Of a stretch of 64,000 nt of DNA, positions 23,240-33,737 are shown one piece after another. The position numbers were made by a program, and so were the translations under genes. This DNA comes from Tetrapyrgos nigripes. Its lineage: Eukaryota > Basidiomycota > Agaricomycetes > Agaricales > Campanellaceae. The stretch is from the NCBI GenBank assembly GCA_013368315.1, contig JAACJM010000163.1, forward strand, positions 62,001 through 126,000. Direction: 5' to 3'. The notes beneath the pieces were generated by a model. The model did not search any database, was not told the DNA's origin, and was given only the letters and a program-made list of their open reading frames with translations. Each line of letters starts with the position of its first letter. Position 1 is the first letter of the stretch.

Positions 23240-24239
23240 AACCGGTGGATATAATAAATTTATATTGTAGAAAATAAGTCGGTTGGTCAAAGGATGATCT
23301 CGCTGAACTTTACTCTGAATAAAACCAACAAAGGATCAGCGGAATATTTTATTCCGCACTTTGACCGTACCTATTGTTCAATAACAAGAAATGCATTTTG
23401 TAGAGGTCCCCGCAGGGTCCCCGCATGTGGCTGTACACTTGCGGGGACCCTTCAAATGTTTTTTTTACAAACTTCAATTGACCAGCTAAAGGTTTCTTAT
23501 GGCAGATAGTGACCCTATAGTAGAAATAATACCCAGTTAAAGGCAATCTGGATAGGGTTAATAGCATGAGATTTTGACTTGAGCAACAATGACTGAAGTG
23601 AGAGGACACACAAATTAAGTGTGAACTGGATGAATTGTGTACTGAGAACTATATATGGGTAAATAAGTAGATATTACAAGTATCTAGGGGTAAAACATCA
23701 TGTATCTGTAAGAATAAAACTAGAGAAATCATGAGAAATCATAGTAATTGAAGGAGAGATTAAGATATGAATTCAGAGTTATTCAAGCCAGATAGGGACT
23801 TGAAGAGGATTCCCAAGAAGGGATTGATGAGGGACCTAACAAGATAGAAATTTGGGAAGGAGGGTCATTGTAACTGAGACTGGTTGGGGTGAATTATTCT
23901 AATGTTAAATTACAGTTGGGAACTGAGTAGATATTCACAGGTACAAGGTTAGGATGGGTTTATTATACAAAGAACTGATTAGAACAGTGAATTCTAAAAA
24001 GATCTAGCTAGTAGAGATAAGTATCAGGGTATCCGCAGGTCCCCGCAGATTTCTGATACCCGGTTATCATCAGACTCAGAGGTTGGAGAGGGTGTTCGAT
24101 CACGTTGAGAAGGGAGCATGATGGTAGAGCAAATGATAATAAGGAGATAAGTAAGGTCAAGTGAACAACTAAAGCAGCGTGTTTTGAAGCGGAAAAAAAA
24201 ACGTGTTATTGTTATCGATACTTGGGCTACACGAAACAA
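23240..24239. other. AT-rich intergenic region with a GC-rich hairpin at one end
   Basis: From about 23520 to 24020 the sequence is AT-rich with short GTAGATATT- and GGGTAAA-like words and no coding signal. GGTCCCCGCA occurs at both ends (about 23405-23425 and 24037), which hints at an old small transposable element, but the termini do not pair as clear inverted repeats. Confidence 0.35.
23415..23450. repeat. Perfect 11-bp inverted repeat (hairpin)
   Basis: GGGTCCCCGCA (23415-23425) and TGCGGGGACCC (23440-23450) are exact reverse complements separated by 14 bases. A further AGGTCCCCGCA lies just before it. It may be a transposon end or a recombination hot spot; its role is unknown. Confidence 0.7.
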
Positions 24240-24374
24240 CGTCCACTACAAACAGATTTGCAAAGTCTGCCAGTCAAACTCGAGGAGCAGCTTGGCTTCA
24301 CATTGCGTGATTTTCAACTTGAAGCGATCAAAGCACAGCTGACCGGGTATTCGAACTTTGTATACCGAGAATGA
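24240..24374 (+). pseudogene. RecQ-type helicase N-terminal fragment
   Basis: The plus frame reads RPLQTDLQSLPVKLEEQLGF then TLRDFQLEAIKAQLTGYSNF. The F.LR.FQ.EAI.A.L.G motif is the Q-motif region just before the Walker A of RecQ-like DEAD-box helicases, which are numerous in basidiomycete genomes. The frame ends at TGA 24372-24374, before any ATP-binding motif. It is a short stub left by truncation. Confidence 0.55.
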
Positions 24375-24686
24375 GACAACCCTGAGGCGTACATAAATGC
24401 AGCTAGCGCGTCTCCGGGGGTTTATGACCTCCGTAAAGCTCCCGATCATATAGGTGGCCTGGGCTTTTAGTGTGTTTTTCGCGTTTGAGAACTCCACCGA
24501 ATGAGTATAGAGATTGAGTAAGTACATACATCGGTAAGACTTGAGCTTGAGGGATTAGGTTTGTGGCACTAAATTTCATTCCCCGAGTCGGAATTCTCAA
24601 CTGTTATGGCTTCAGGCTTCAGCTCATTCCCGGGGTACTTGAAAATCATGGAGGTGATACGAATACATATAATATAGTTCTCCTGG

Positions 24687-24693
24687 TATAAAA
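24687..24693 (+). promoter_or_regulatory. TATA box of the secreted-protein gene
   Basis: TATAAAA 180 nt upstream of the ATG at 24867. A probable 5'UTR intron (24753-24815, GTGAGT...TTCCAG) lies between them, so the spliced leader would be about 80-90 nt. Confidence 0.55.
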
Positions 24694-24866
24694 GGTGACT
24701 AGTTTTCGAGTTTACTGGCATCGATCAACGACTCCCTATTTCCTAGGAAGCAGTGAGTGCCCTTGTACTCCCACTACCTTCCAATACGCATTACTCACCA
24801 ATCTCTCACTTCCAGCCTATCGATACCAAAGCTCCAAAGCAAATCATTGTAAATTGAAATTGAACG

Positions 24867-25316
24867 ATGATCGTCTTCCGCCTCTTCCTCGCCTTTACCA
24901 CCCTAGCCCTCGTCTCTGCCTCCTCAATGGACGTCTGGAACTGCCAACAATGTACCCCAGCCGGCGAAGAAGGCGTTGATTGCGAAGATGTGGTTTACAC
25001 CGCTGACGATGGTGCTGGGGATTGTGATTGGAGGTTGACGACTATTCCTAATGATGGGACTGCTGTGAGTCCTACCCTATCGTCGACAGTGAGTCGATCA
25101 TGATCTGAACACACGTACATCTGCTAGGGTACATACACCGTACACACCCACGGCTGGGAATGCTCCTTCACCCTCAACGATGATGGGTCCGGGAGCATGG
25201 ATTGTTCTGGTTCTGGTGGGCCTTCCGGGATTTCCTGCCCTGTTCAGGGAGGTGACTATGCGAACAAGTGTCCCCCTGCTGGAGGTTGTCAGAGGATGAA
25301 CCATTGCGATTTTTAG
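24867..25316 (+). CDS. Small secreted cysteine-rich protein
   Basis: Two exons, 24867-25064 and 25128-25316, joined by a 63-nt GTGAGT...CTAG intron in phase 0. They give 128 residues. Residues 1-19 form a signal peptide (MIVFRLFLAFTTLALVSAS). The mature protein begins SMDVWNCQQCTPAGEEGVDC and has about ten cysteines, spread as CQQC, EDC-like pairs, WECSF, MDCSGSGG, SCPVQ, NKCPP, GGCQ and NHCDF. It is rich in Gly/Asp and acidic. No known enzyme motif is seen. Such proteins in mushrooms are often called small secreted proteins and may act in host or wood colonisation or fruiting, but here that is not shown. A TATA box and a 5'UTR intron support expression. It is the first intact-looking gene right of the transposon-rich region. 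Confidence 0.8.
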
Positions 25317-25599
25317 TGGACTAGAAGGATGGGAATGTAGTATACTAGTACCTTCGACTGGTGGAGTAGGTTGCAGAAATGGAGACATTTTGTCTCGCTT
25401 TGAGATCATGAATGAAAAAGCTAGAATGACTGTTAGCGATCAGTAATTTTCAGTCTGAAGAAGGATATGGAAGGCTGAAGCTCTACCATGAGTCAGAGCC
25501 TTTCCGAGTCCCTGCAGAGTGTTCGAAATGCCCTCGACAACTTCGATTTTTTGGGATAGAGAAGGGACCCACTTTCAAATTCTAGCTGGCCCGAGCCTA

Positions 25600-28440
25600 A
25601 GCTGAAGATTTTTTCGGCTTTCTTGCGTATATATCCATCTGCTCGTCTCCTCCTTCCTTGGGACCACTTGGTGCTTTATCCGTTTTCTGGATCGGAAACG
25701 TCGACGGTCAAGGATGGCCACGCGAGTCTGTTATGGGCATCAATTTCACACGACCGAAAAGGAAAGGTGTTCGTCCTTCTACGCGTGAGTCTACTTTGTT
25801 TATCTTTCTTTTTGACTGGTCATCAAACAAACCACTCTCTGCCGCTCCCTCTCATTGTGCTCTTTTGCTTACTTTTCCCAACAGAAACATACCAATTCCT
25901 ACCAACAAAGAACACGCTGCTACACTAGACCAAGATATTATAAGCCAACGCACAAGACTTTGAGAATCCCATTACTACTACTCGCCCTCTCCCTATTCCC
26001 CCTACCAGCGCATCTTCCTCTAGAACACGCGGTCTATAGCACCCACCTCCGACTTTTGGAACACTGTTATAGCCACACCTTCTGTGGAAGCTACTCTGAA
26101 ACCTTCCAAACATAAAGCCGTGGATTTCGCTTTTGCTCCTACCCCTTCCGTTGTGCAGGCTATACCTAAGCCAAAATCCAAGTTCAGGGACTCGGCGACG
26201 ATGGTCCCGGTTCCTACTCAAAGCTCTCGTGCTGCCATGCGTGCAGCGAGACTATTGGATCTGCAGAGGAGTAGCAGAAGGAGGATGCGGATGCGTTGAG
26301 GATGACTGAGGTGTGTTTTCTTCCTGTTGTCAGCTTCTATTTTCCAACCCGTCATATACATCTTACTATCTCTTCTCTACACTCGGCATCTATTTTCTCT
26401 CTCTTCCCTGTTCTTCAGTTTCATTACACATTATACATTGTGCTAACTCATTTCTCACTTCTATGTACGTACATGTATAACAGGCCCAATGTCAAACACT
26501 CTTCTCCTCCTTCTCCAACGTCGCAGTAGACTTTGACGACCTCTAAGCAACGACGCCGACGCCGATGGCCATGAAGATATCGAAGATGAAAACGACAACA
26601 ATCAGACTACCCGAATCGCCGTTTCTCCATTCAACGCTCGTCCCGACGCTCTCCAGTCCCAATTATCCACATCAACTGTACCATCCCGTCCTCGACCAGC
26701 GGGAGAGCATGTTGTTGTCAGTATTCGAGGGAGGCCTACCAAGGAAGTTGGGGAGGAGGAGCAAGCCGAATTCGATAGCTGATGGTGGGAGTATGCGGAG
26801 GTTTCGATTTCGTTAGAGGAGTGGGGTCTATGGAGGCTGCATTGGCGTTGGTAAGAGGGGACGGAGGAGGAGGAGAAGGAGGAAGAGATGAAGCTGGGGT
26901 TGGGACTGAAATGGCTGAGGATGTTGAAGATGCCAAGAATGGTGATGCGGGTGTGGATATCGATATGCCACTGTCAGACATCGTCGCAGTCAACGAGGGT
27001 ACATTGACCTTGATCTTGATGGTGGCTTTGGTACACTCGTTCCGAGTCACAGGCCAAATCCAACTCTTACCCAAACTCAAACGCCAACTCCGACTCCGAC
27101 ATCGACACCCCAACCAACCTCTTCTTCATCTTCGGTCTCGTCGACGAACGTTCGCGTTCAAACTCGCTCCGTGAGGGTCCTATCGTTGTCAGCGTCCAAA
27201 CCGATCAGATTTCGTCCAAACCTAGACTTGAAGATTCCGAGTCCGAACCTCAAGGAGAAGAACAAGAGAAGAATGAGAACGAGAACGAGAGGAAGAAGAG
27301 ATGGAGACGGAAACGAACCCCGCCACTGGTGTTGTCGGAGAACGAAGTCGTTCCAAATCGTTAAAGGAAGCGTCGATTGTGGAGAGCGCTGAGATGAAGG
27401 GTGAGTGGTTTACCTTTTATTTCCCTCTTTCTTTTCGTTTTTCGTCCTGTTTTTTGTTTTCGGTTTTAGTATTGTTGTACGTTTTGGGTAGGTGGTCTGC
27501 CGGGCGAGATGCCTTTATCGGTGTTCTAACGGACTTGTCTTCGAGATTTGGTGTTGGATTTTTGATTTTCATGAAGCATGCTGTATGCTTTCGTGACGGA
27601 AGCTTTTCGTATCTCTTTCTTTGTCCTTTCCGTTGTGTATTCCACTCCTCAATATACATACTGACTTTTTCCATGCAACAGACCCTGCGCTAAAACCATC
27701 CATTGGCTATCTTCGTTCCCTTAATGACCGTGACACTTCACCCCCACCTCCTCCTTCCCAACCAAACACCACTATCGTCCCCACCACAACAATGGAACAT
27801 CCACCTCATCACCACCCATCTCCCACAAACGCAACTGCAGCCGCAGCAGCGTCCTCCGCCCCAAACATACACCTCTTTCCCCCACCCACGCCAACTTCAA
27901 CAACGTCGGTCCCTGTATTCCCACACAAATGAACCGTCAGCCAAATCTCGAACTCAAGGAAGGCAAGATTTACTCTTTCTTTGGATGCAGTAGGGTATGG
28001 GCACTTCCACCTGGTGTCCATGCCAGCGTTAAGGTTAAGCAGAGGAAGGATACGTCTATGCCTATCCCGGGGTCTCTCGGTATGGAGAGGTCGACTTCTG
28101 ATCCTGCTCCGTATCACGGGTTCGGCATGGAAGAGTCAAGGAGAACCGGAAGGATACGCCTATGCCAGGGACGTTGGCTGCGTATGCTTTGTCATAGTGG
28201 AGCGAGAGGGATATCCACGAAACCGGAACCGAGAGAGGAAGAGGTTCACCAGAATAACTTCCAGATGGCGGCCAGAAAGTGCCAAAGGCGACGCGCCATT
28301 ATGAAGCGATGCAGTCAGGGAAGAGGTTCTGTGGGGAGGGAAAGTTTAAAGAGAGTGAAAGGCAAGGTGAAGGAGCGACAACGAGAATATCAGCGGCAGT
28401 GACGATAGATGACGAGGCTTCACTTCTCCCTCTCCAATCC
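25600..28440 (+). other. Region of coding-like plus-strand fragments, not resolved
   Basis: GC-richer than its left neighbour, with long plus-strand open pieces separated by intron-like T-rich stretches. Examples: ATPSVEATLKPSKHKAVDFA... then SRAAMRAARLLDLQRSS (26060-26298), TRIAVSPFNARPDALQSQLS and GEHVVVSIRGRPTKEVGEE (26600-26760), Arg/Lys/Glu-rich pieces (27170-27390), and KEGKIYSFFGCSRVWALPPG (27958-28017). They are polar and low in complexity, as in nuclear or regulatory proteins. The frames do not join into one protein by sight: several stops and shifts intervene. It is either a diverged multi-exon gene or a decayed one. I do not recognise the family. Confidence 0.35.
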
Positions 28441-29327
28441 TTGCGATAACGTCAAGCATCCGACTGAAATGACGAGCAAAACACAGAACCAAACACTGCC
28501 CCTCGCCTTTCCCCTCTTGAAATCCCTGCTTCACCCAGTCTAGTCATCAAAGAAGACTCGGCCCCTTTCCCCCTTTCCCCTCTCTACCCCGAGTATCGAC
28601 ATTCATCCCATAGCCTTCGCTACTTCAAATTTCGTCTTCATTTGTCACCCCTCACCACACCGCTGAGACACTCACCTAATGAACCCCACATACTATAGCA
28701 CCAAACAAATCCCTCTTACATACACGACGACTCGCTTCTACACCTCCATTCTCTTCTCAATTTCTACCATGTGAACCGGAATCAGGAAACGGTACACTCA
28801 GTGGTGGACTGCACTAGCTGGGGAAATGTCGGAAGCCGCAGAAGCCCTTGAGCGATGGACGAGACGTAATAGTACGGATACAACGGAGACAGAAAGGTGA
28901 AGGGCTACTGTACACAGGAAGGAGGGCAGGTTAGTTAGCGTCGAAGATATACGGAGTACGGGAGCTGCTAGAGGAGGACCCGTTGGGAATAGATTACCTA
29001 AAGACTTCAAACGTCGTCGGACTCTGATACAAAAGCGTTAGGAAGCCCACCCCACTGAGAAGAAAGAGTGAGAAGGACCTGGCGCGTGATGTTGACGTTG
29101 CATGTCAACCAAACAGAATTATAAGATCTGTGTTCAACAGAGTTGTACTCAAACAAACCTGTGCGTGTGCATCCCGAAAACATTTAAATACGGTCTACAG
29201 GAACCAGGGTATCGTCGTACGTCGCCCACGGGTCCTTCCTTTTCCACTGCATCCCACTGTAAGCATTTCTACATACTGATCCTAAAACATGACCTAACCA
29301 CGATACTGTCAGTGTATCATACACTCT
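28441..29327. other. Intergenic region upstream of the HET gene
   Basis: No gene is recognised. 28540-28780 is C/T-rich on the plus strand, which may be the 3' or promoter flank of the neighbours. No clear TATA box lies before the ATG at 29328. Confidence 0.4.
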
Positions 29328-31457
29328 ATGCGCCTCCTAAACACGAGGACCCTCAAACTTGCCGAGTTCTACACCGAAATCCCCCGCTATGCGATTCTCT
29401 CTCATACTTGGGAAGTGGAAGAGATCACATTTCAGGACATCCAGAGTCTCTCCACCCTCACTGATACATGGGAGAATGACCGGCAGGTCATCTTTGAGGA
29501 CGTTCAACGCTTCTTTCACCCCGTGCGACTCAAAAGGGGCTATACAAAGGTTGTCCAAGCCTGTGTTCGTGCCAGGGCCAGCGCATTCGATTGGATCTGG
29601 ATTGACTCGTGCTGCATTAACAAGGAAAGTAGCGCTGAGCTTTCAGAGGCCATCAATTCCATGTACCAGTACTACGAGGACGCCGTGGTGTGCTACGTCT
29701 ACCTATTCGATGTTTCCGCAACATATCATCCTCGGAATCCCAAATCCAGCTTCAAGGGTAGTAAATGGTTCACGAGAGGTTGGACGTTGCAAGAGCTACT
29801 GGCCCCACAGTACGCCGTGTTCTTTGATCAAGAATGGACAAAGATGGGTACGCGCTGGAGCCTACGGGATGTTGTCTCCGAGGCCACTCGGATTCCAATC
29901 CAAGTCTTCGAGGGCCGTCTGATCGACGAGTACAGTGTAGCTCAGAAGATGTCATGGGCAGCACGGAGGAGGACGACGAGGCCAGAAGACGAAGCTTATT
30001 GCTTGATGGGTATCTTTGGTGTCAGCATGTCACCGATATACGGGGAGGGAGGTGAAAAAGCCTTTATGCGCCTACAGCAGGAAATCATCCGGGTTTCTGA
30101 TGATCGGAGTATTTTCGCTTGGGTTGCTCATCCTTCTGAACGCCAAGAAGAACGTGGGCTACTAGCTCGATCTCCTTCCGAGTTCTGGAAGTCTGGTACA
30201 GTTCTGGCCTCCCAATTCGACTCCATTGCGGACAGGGTTCCATCGTCATATGCGTTCAACAACAATGGTCTTCATATTCACCTTCCTTTCGAAAATCATG
30301 ATCTTGCATCCCTTCTCTGTCCAACAAACAACGGCGCCTACGTGTCTATATATCTTCGAAGGACAACTGGTCATAATTACGTCCGGATAAATCCAGATAG
30401 AATAGTCTTGCGACCTGTACTTCCCTCACTCGATGATGTACGTGAGGTCACCGTCAGAGAGAAACGACTACGAAGGACCAAAGACCCTTCTCTGTCTCAG
30501 GACACTGACCCAATGGAAGTTATGCATCGTGTCCACCTGCTTCCTGCTGCCCGGCACTTTATTTGCTCTCGAGATCTTGAAGAGCCATATTGGCAACAGT
30601 CTTCCGTCTTCACCGAATCCTTAATCGAGTTCCGGTGTGACCCAGTAGGGCCCAGTTTGACCTATGAATATCTGCGAGACGAAGCTTTCACAATGAAATT
30701 TCAGGCTTTCTGGTCTGACCGGAGCGGGTGGAGGTACTCATATTCCCTGTTCATTGGGTGTGACACGTCATGGAACAGTAGTCTTGTTGACAGTATCGAC
30801 GACTACCAGTACCACTGGGACTACGGGAAGGATTATGTTAATCCTATTCAGGACTGCATGCTGGGACAACTTCATAACGGCTGCTTTGTCTCGGTGGATC
30901 TCGACATGCGAGGGGACGGCAAGAAGGGCCTCGAAGTTGATTATTTCTCCCAGAGAAATCCTCACTTTGAGGACATCACGCCGAAACTTCAAGATGGCTT
31001 GGTTGTCTCGGCGCCATCCAACCTCACTAGGGTCTATCCTCCACGCAGTGGCGAAAATTTGAAAATCACTGTAGGAAATTTTCGCGTACTGGAATACACC
31101 GCATGGCTACGGTCACATAGGTGCTTTTACGTCGTTATTGGATACCACCAATCGAACCAGGAATGGATCCACATTATTTCCAACGGCTTCAAAGATCGTG
31201 TTGAGGTCTGGGAGTATCTTGATTCAAGGAAGGAGGAGCTGCAGTACAACCAGACCTCTGCTACTGCCACACTACAGGATTCTATTTCTGGTTGGTCCAG
31301 TAAGCTGATAGCTTCGCTTGGACCACCGGAAGAACTCAATGAGATATCTCGCGTACTTTGCCTCAAATGGGATGAGTCCGAGTCGCGTTCATCTGAAGAG
31401 AAAGAAAGAGGAGGAAGAACGCTAGCAAGAAGACACAGCGTGCATGGATCTCGGTGA
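29328..31457 (+). CDS. HET-domain (heterokaryon incompatibility-like) protein
   Basis: Single-exon frame of 709 residues from ATG 29328, which starts MRLLNTRTLKLAEF as HET-domain proteins of basidiomycetes often do. The HET domain spans about residues 21-160. YAILSHTW lies at 21-28, WIWIDSCCIN at 89-98 with the following K.SS.ELSEAINSMY.YY, AVVCYVYLFDV at 119-129 and WFTRGWTLQELLAP at 147-160. RRTTRPEDEAYCLMGIFGV follows. The remaining 400 residues have no NACHT, ankyrin or WD repeats that I can see. HET domains in ascomycetes trigger cell death on fusion of unlike strains; in basidiomycetes their job is less clear. The frame is intact and has no paralogue in the window. An Arg/Glu-rich tail ends at TGA 31457. 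Confidence 0.92.
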   Translation: MRLLNTRTLKLAEFYTEIPRYAILSHTWEVEEITFQDIQSLSTLTDTWENDRQVIFEDVQRFFHPVRLKRGYTKVVQACVRARASAFDWIWIDSCCINKESSAELSEAINSMYQYYEDAVVCYVYLFDVSATYHPRNPKSSFKGSKWFTRGWTLQELLAPQYAVFFDQEWTKMGTRWSLRDVVSEATRIPIQVFEGRLIDEYSVAQKMSWAARRRTTRPEDEAYCLMGIFGVSMSPIYGEGGEKAFMRLQQEIIRVSDDRSIFAWVAHPSERQEERGLLARSPSEFWKSGTVLASQFDSIADRVPSSYAFNNNGLHIHLPFENHDLASLLCPTNNGAYVSIYLRRTTGHNYVRINPDRIVLRPVLPSLDDVREVTVREKRLRRTKDPSLSQDTDPMEVMHRVHLLPAARHFICSRDLEEPYWQQSSVFTESLIEFRCDPVGPSLTYEYLRDEAFTMKFQAFWSDRSGWRYSYSLFIGCDTSWNSSLVDSIDDYQYHWDYGKDYVNPIQDCMLGQLHNGCFVSVDLDMRGDGKKGLEVDYFSQRNPHFEDITPKLQDGLVVSAPSNLTRVYPPRSGENLKITVGNFRVLEYTAWLRSHRCFYVVIGYHQSNQEWIHIISNGFKDRVEVWEYLDSRKEELQYNQTSATATLQDSISGWSSKLIASLGPPEELNEISRVLCLKWDESESRSSEEKERGGRTLARRHSVHGSR

Positions 31458-33079
31458 ATGATCGACAGGGGCGCTACTGTGAGTTTCATCCCGTTACCCC
31501 ATTGCCCATTGCCCAGTTATCTCACTCACCACAGCATAATCCCACAATTCCACATCTCATTCCCCAGAATCCAATTTTACGCACACAACGCCTATGCCAA
31601 CGCCAAATAACCCTCCATCACTACCCCAACACCCACTCCTGCTGCTCATTCCCACATACTCTCATCACCTAAGTTTGACATCGTCAACCTCGACCTTTCC
31701 TCGTCATCATCCTGAACTTCCCAAGCCCACCTTTCTACTCATGGAAAATACCAAAAACTCTAAGGCAGGAATATCAAAATAAATGTACTTATCCATATCC
31801 CATGGCTGAGAGTGATGAGTTTACAACCCAAATTGAAGAACTGAATGATTTAAGAATGTTACATGCAGCTGTAAACAAGTAGTGTATGCATTCTCCCTAT
31901 TTTTACTGGTAATGTTGCATAGTCTGCTGCTGGACAGATGAAACAGCTCAACAAATTGGCTTTCATCTTACTTATTATCAATGAATCCAATCATGAATGT
32001 TTGCCTAGATAGTGTGGGGATCAGCTATAGTGCTGCTTAAGTGTTGATAGCATATTCAAGAGTTAACTTTAAATCAAGAAAGAAATGGACTGAAGGAAAA
32101 TGAAGAAACATACAAAAAATCTTTGAAAATAGTAAATTTATTGTTCTATTTATTCAGCTAGTTTCACAACTATAACAATGCTAAGTATTTCTGGGTAATA
32201 TGTGCCTCTTTGATAGTTAACAGCTAGCCTGAAATGGTAGCTTGAGACGGTAGCTTGAGAGTTGCTTGAGAGTTGCTGGAGGGTTCCCTGAGTGGTTGCT
32301 TGAATTGCTCCTTTGGGTTATGAGGCTGAATGAAATGAGGGTGAGTTCTTTACACCCCATTTCTGCATGTGGCTATGTTGAATCGATCCCTGCCTTTCCT
32401 GTTTGTAAATTCCTAAAACTCCCGAGTTCTAATTATCATAAAAAACAAATCCAGCCCCTTCCCGGCGTTGTTCTCCTCTGATACTTGGTACACTCACTAT
32501 CTCACTCCTACCAAGTCTCTCTTGCATCTGTTGTAGCAAGATACACTGGTCCTTGCTAGTCCTTGCTGTCGACAACATCAAGCTCCAGTCCTTTCCCTCA
32601 AATTCCGCATGACACAGCCACTAAAATGTGGCCAGAGCTGGCTTGGGTTCCTGGTGTTCATGATTAGCTTTTACTATGGCTCACTCATGTTGGTTTATGA
32701 GGAGAAGAGAGTGAAGAAGATTAAATTTTTCCAAATGGTAATTGTGCTGCACTATCTACTTTATATTGGGTGAGTGTCATGATTAGGCCAGTACCACTAA
32801 CCACTACGCCAAAAAGGTGATATGTCCAGCTTGGATGGACTATTGGACCAGCATATATAAGCACATACCATGGCATGCACTTCATGACAGTGTACCAACC
32901 AAATCGTCTCCAGAATTCCAAGCTGGCAATAACACTCTGGAATACTTTGTGGATAAAAAGGCTGCAGTTGTTCTATACATGTTACAGGTGTAGTTGTCTG
33001 ACACACGTCATCCGCCTTCTTCACTGCATGTAAGTCTCATTTCTGGCTACCAGAACACACTACCCCCCATCCCTCCCAT
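31458..33079. other. Intergenic, AT-rich, no gene recognised
   Basis: Starts with a C/A-rich stretch (31480-31780), then AT-rich DNA to 33060. A GGTAGCTTGAGA-like short repeat lies at about 32235-32300. Open frames are short and without family motifs. Confidence 0.4.
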
Positions 33080-33737
33080 TAGGGCTCCACGCCATCCAGT
33101 AATACTGGTACACCCGTATTTTTTACGGGTCCAGTACTGGTACGGTATACCCATCCCCGTATTCGTACGGGTTCATCTGGAAGCTTGTACGATACGGGAC
33201 GGGTACTGATACGGCAGTATTACGGGTCAATACGGGTATACGGGTCTTTTTGCTGGGAAATGGCCAGGAATCTGATTTGAAATAGACTTATTTGGACTTA
33301 TTAATGCGAGAAACAATTCGAAGTAGTGCACTGCTCACCTTAACAGTGCGTTCGAGATGACTTTGAGGCACAAAGCATTTCGGTAACACTTCGGCAGGTC
33401 TCTACGCACCTTTTTTGGTAAGTATATTTTCCCTCGATGTGACCAAGCATCAATTTTCCCAAGATTTTCCGCCACAAACTGCTCAGTATTTGACAATATT
33501 TAATTGACAGAGGTAGTGTATGGCATAAACACAGAGAAAAGCCTTCGCCGATGCATGGCCGACCCGTATACCGTACAAACTCGTATGACGGCCGTAAAAA
33601 ATACGGTCCAATACGGGTTTACCCGTCCAGTACCCATACCCGTATTGGACCCTGCAGCAGCCTTGTACGGTACGGGACCGTATCCGTCGTACGGTACCAG
33701 TACAAACCGTACAGTACTGGTACGGCGCAGAGCCCTA
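33080..33737. mobile_element. hAT-like MITE with 8-bp target duplication
   Basis: A 658-bp element begins TAGGGCTCCACGCC and ends GGCGCAGAGCCCTA (8 of 8 outer bases inverted, then CGCC/GGCG). It is flanked by the perfect 8-bp repeat CCTCCCAT (33072-33079 and 33738-33745). An 8-bp duplication and short TIRs beginning YAGGG are the mark of hAT elements. The subterminal 150 bp on each side are packed with TACGGGT, TACGGTAC and CAGTACTGGTAC words in both orientations, as expected for transposase-binding sites. No transposase is encoded, so it needs a partner in trans. Confidence 0.88.
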
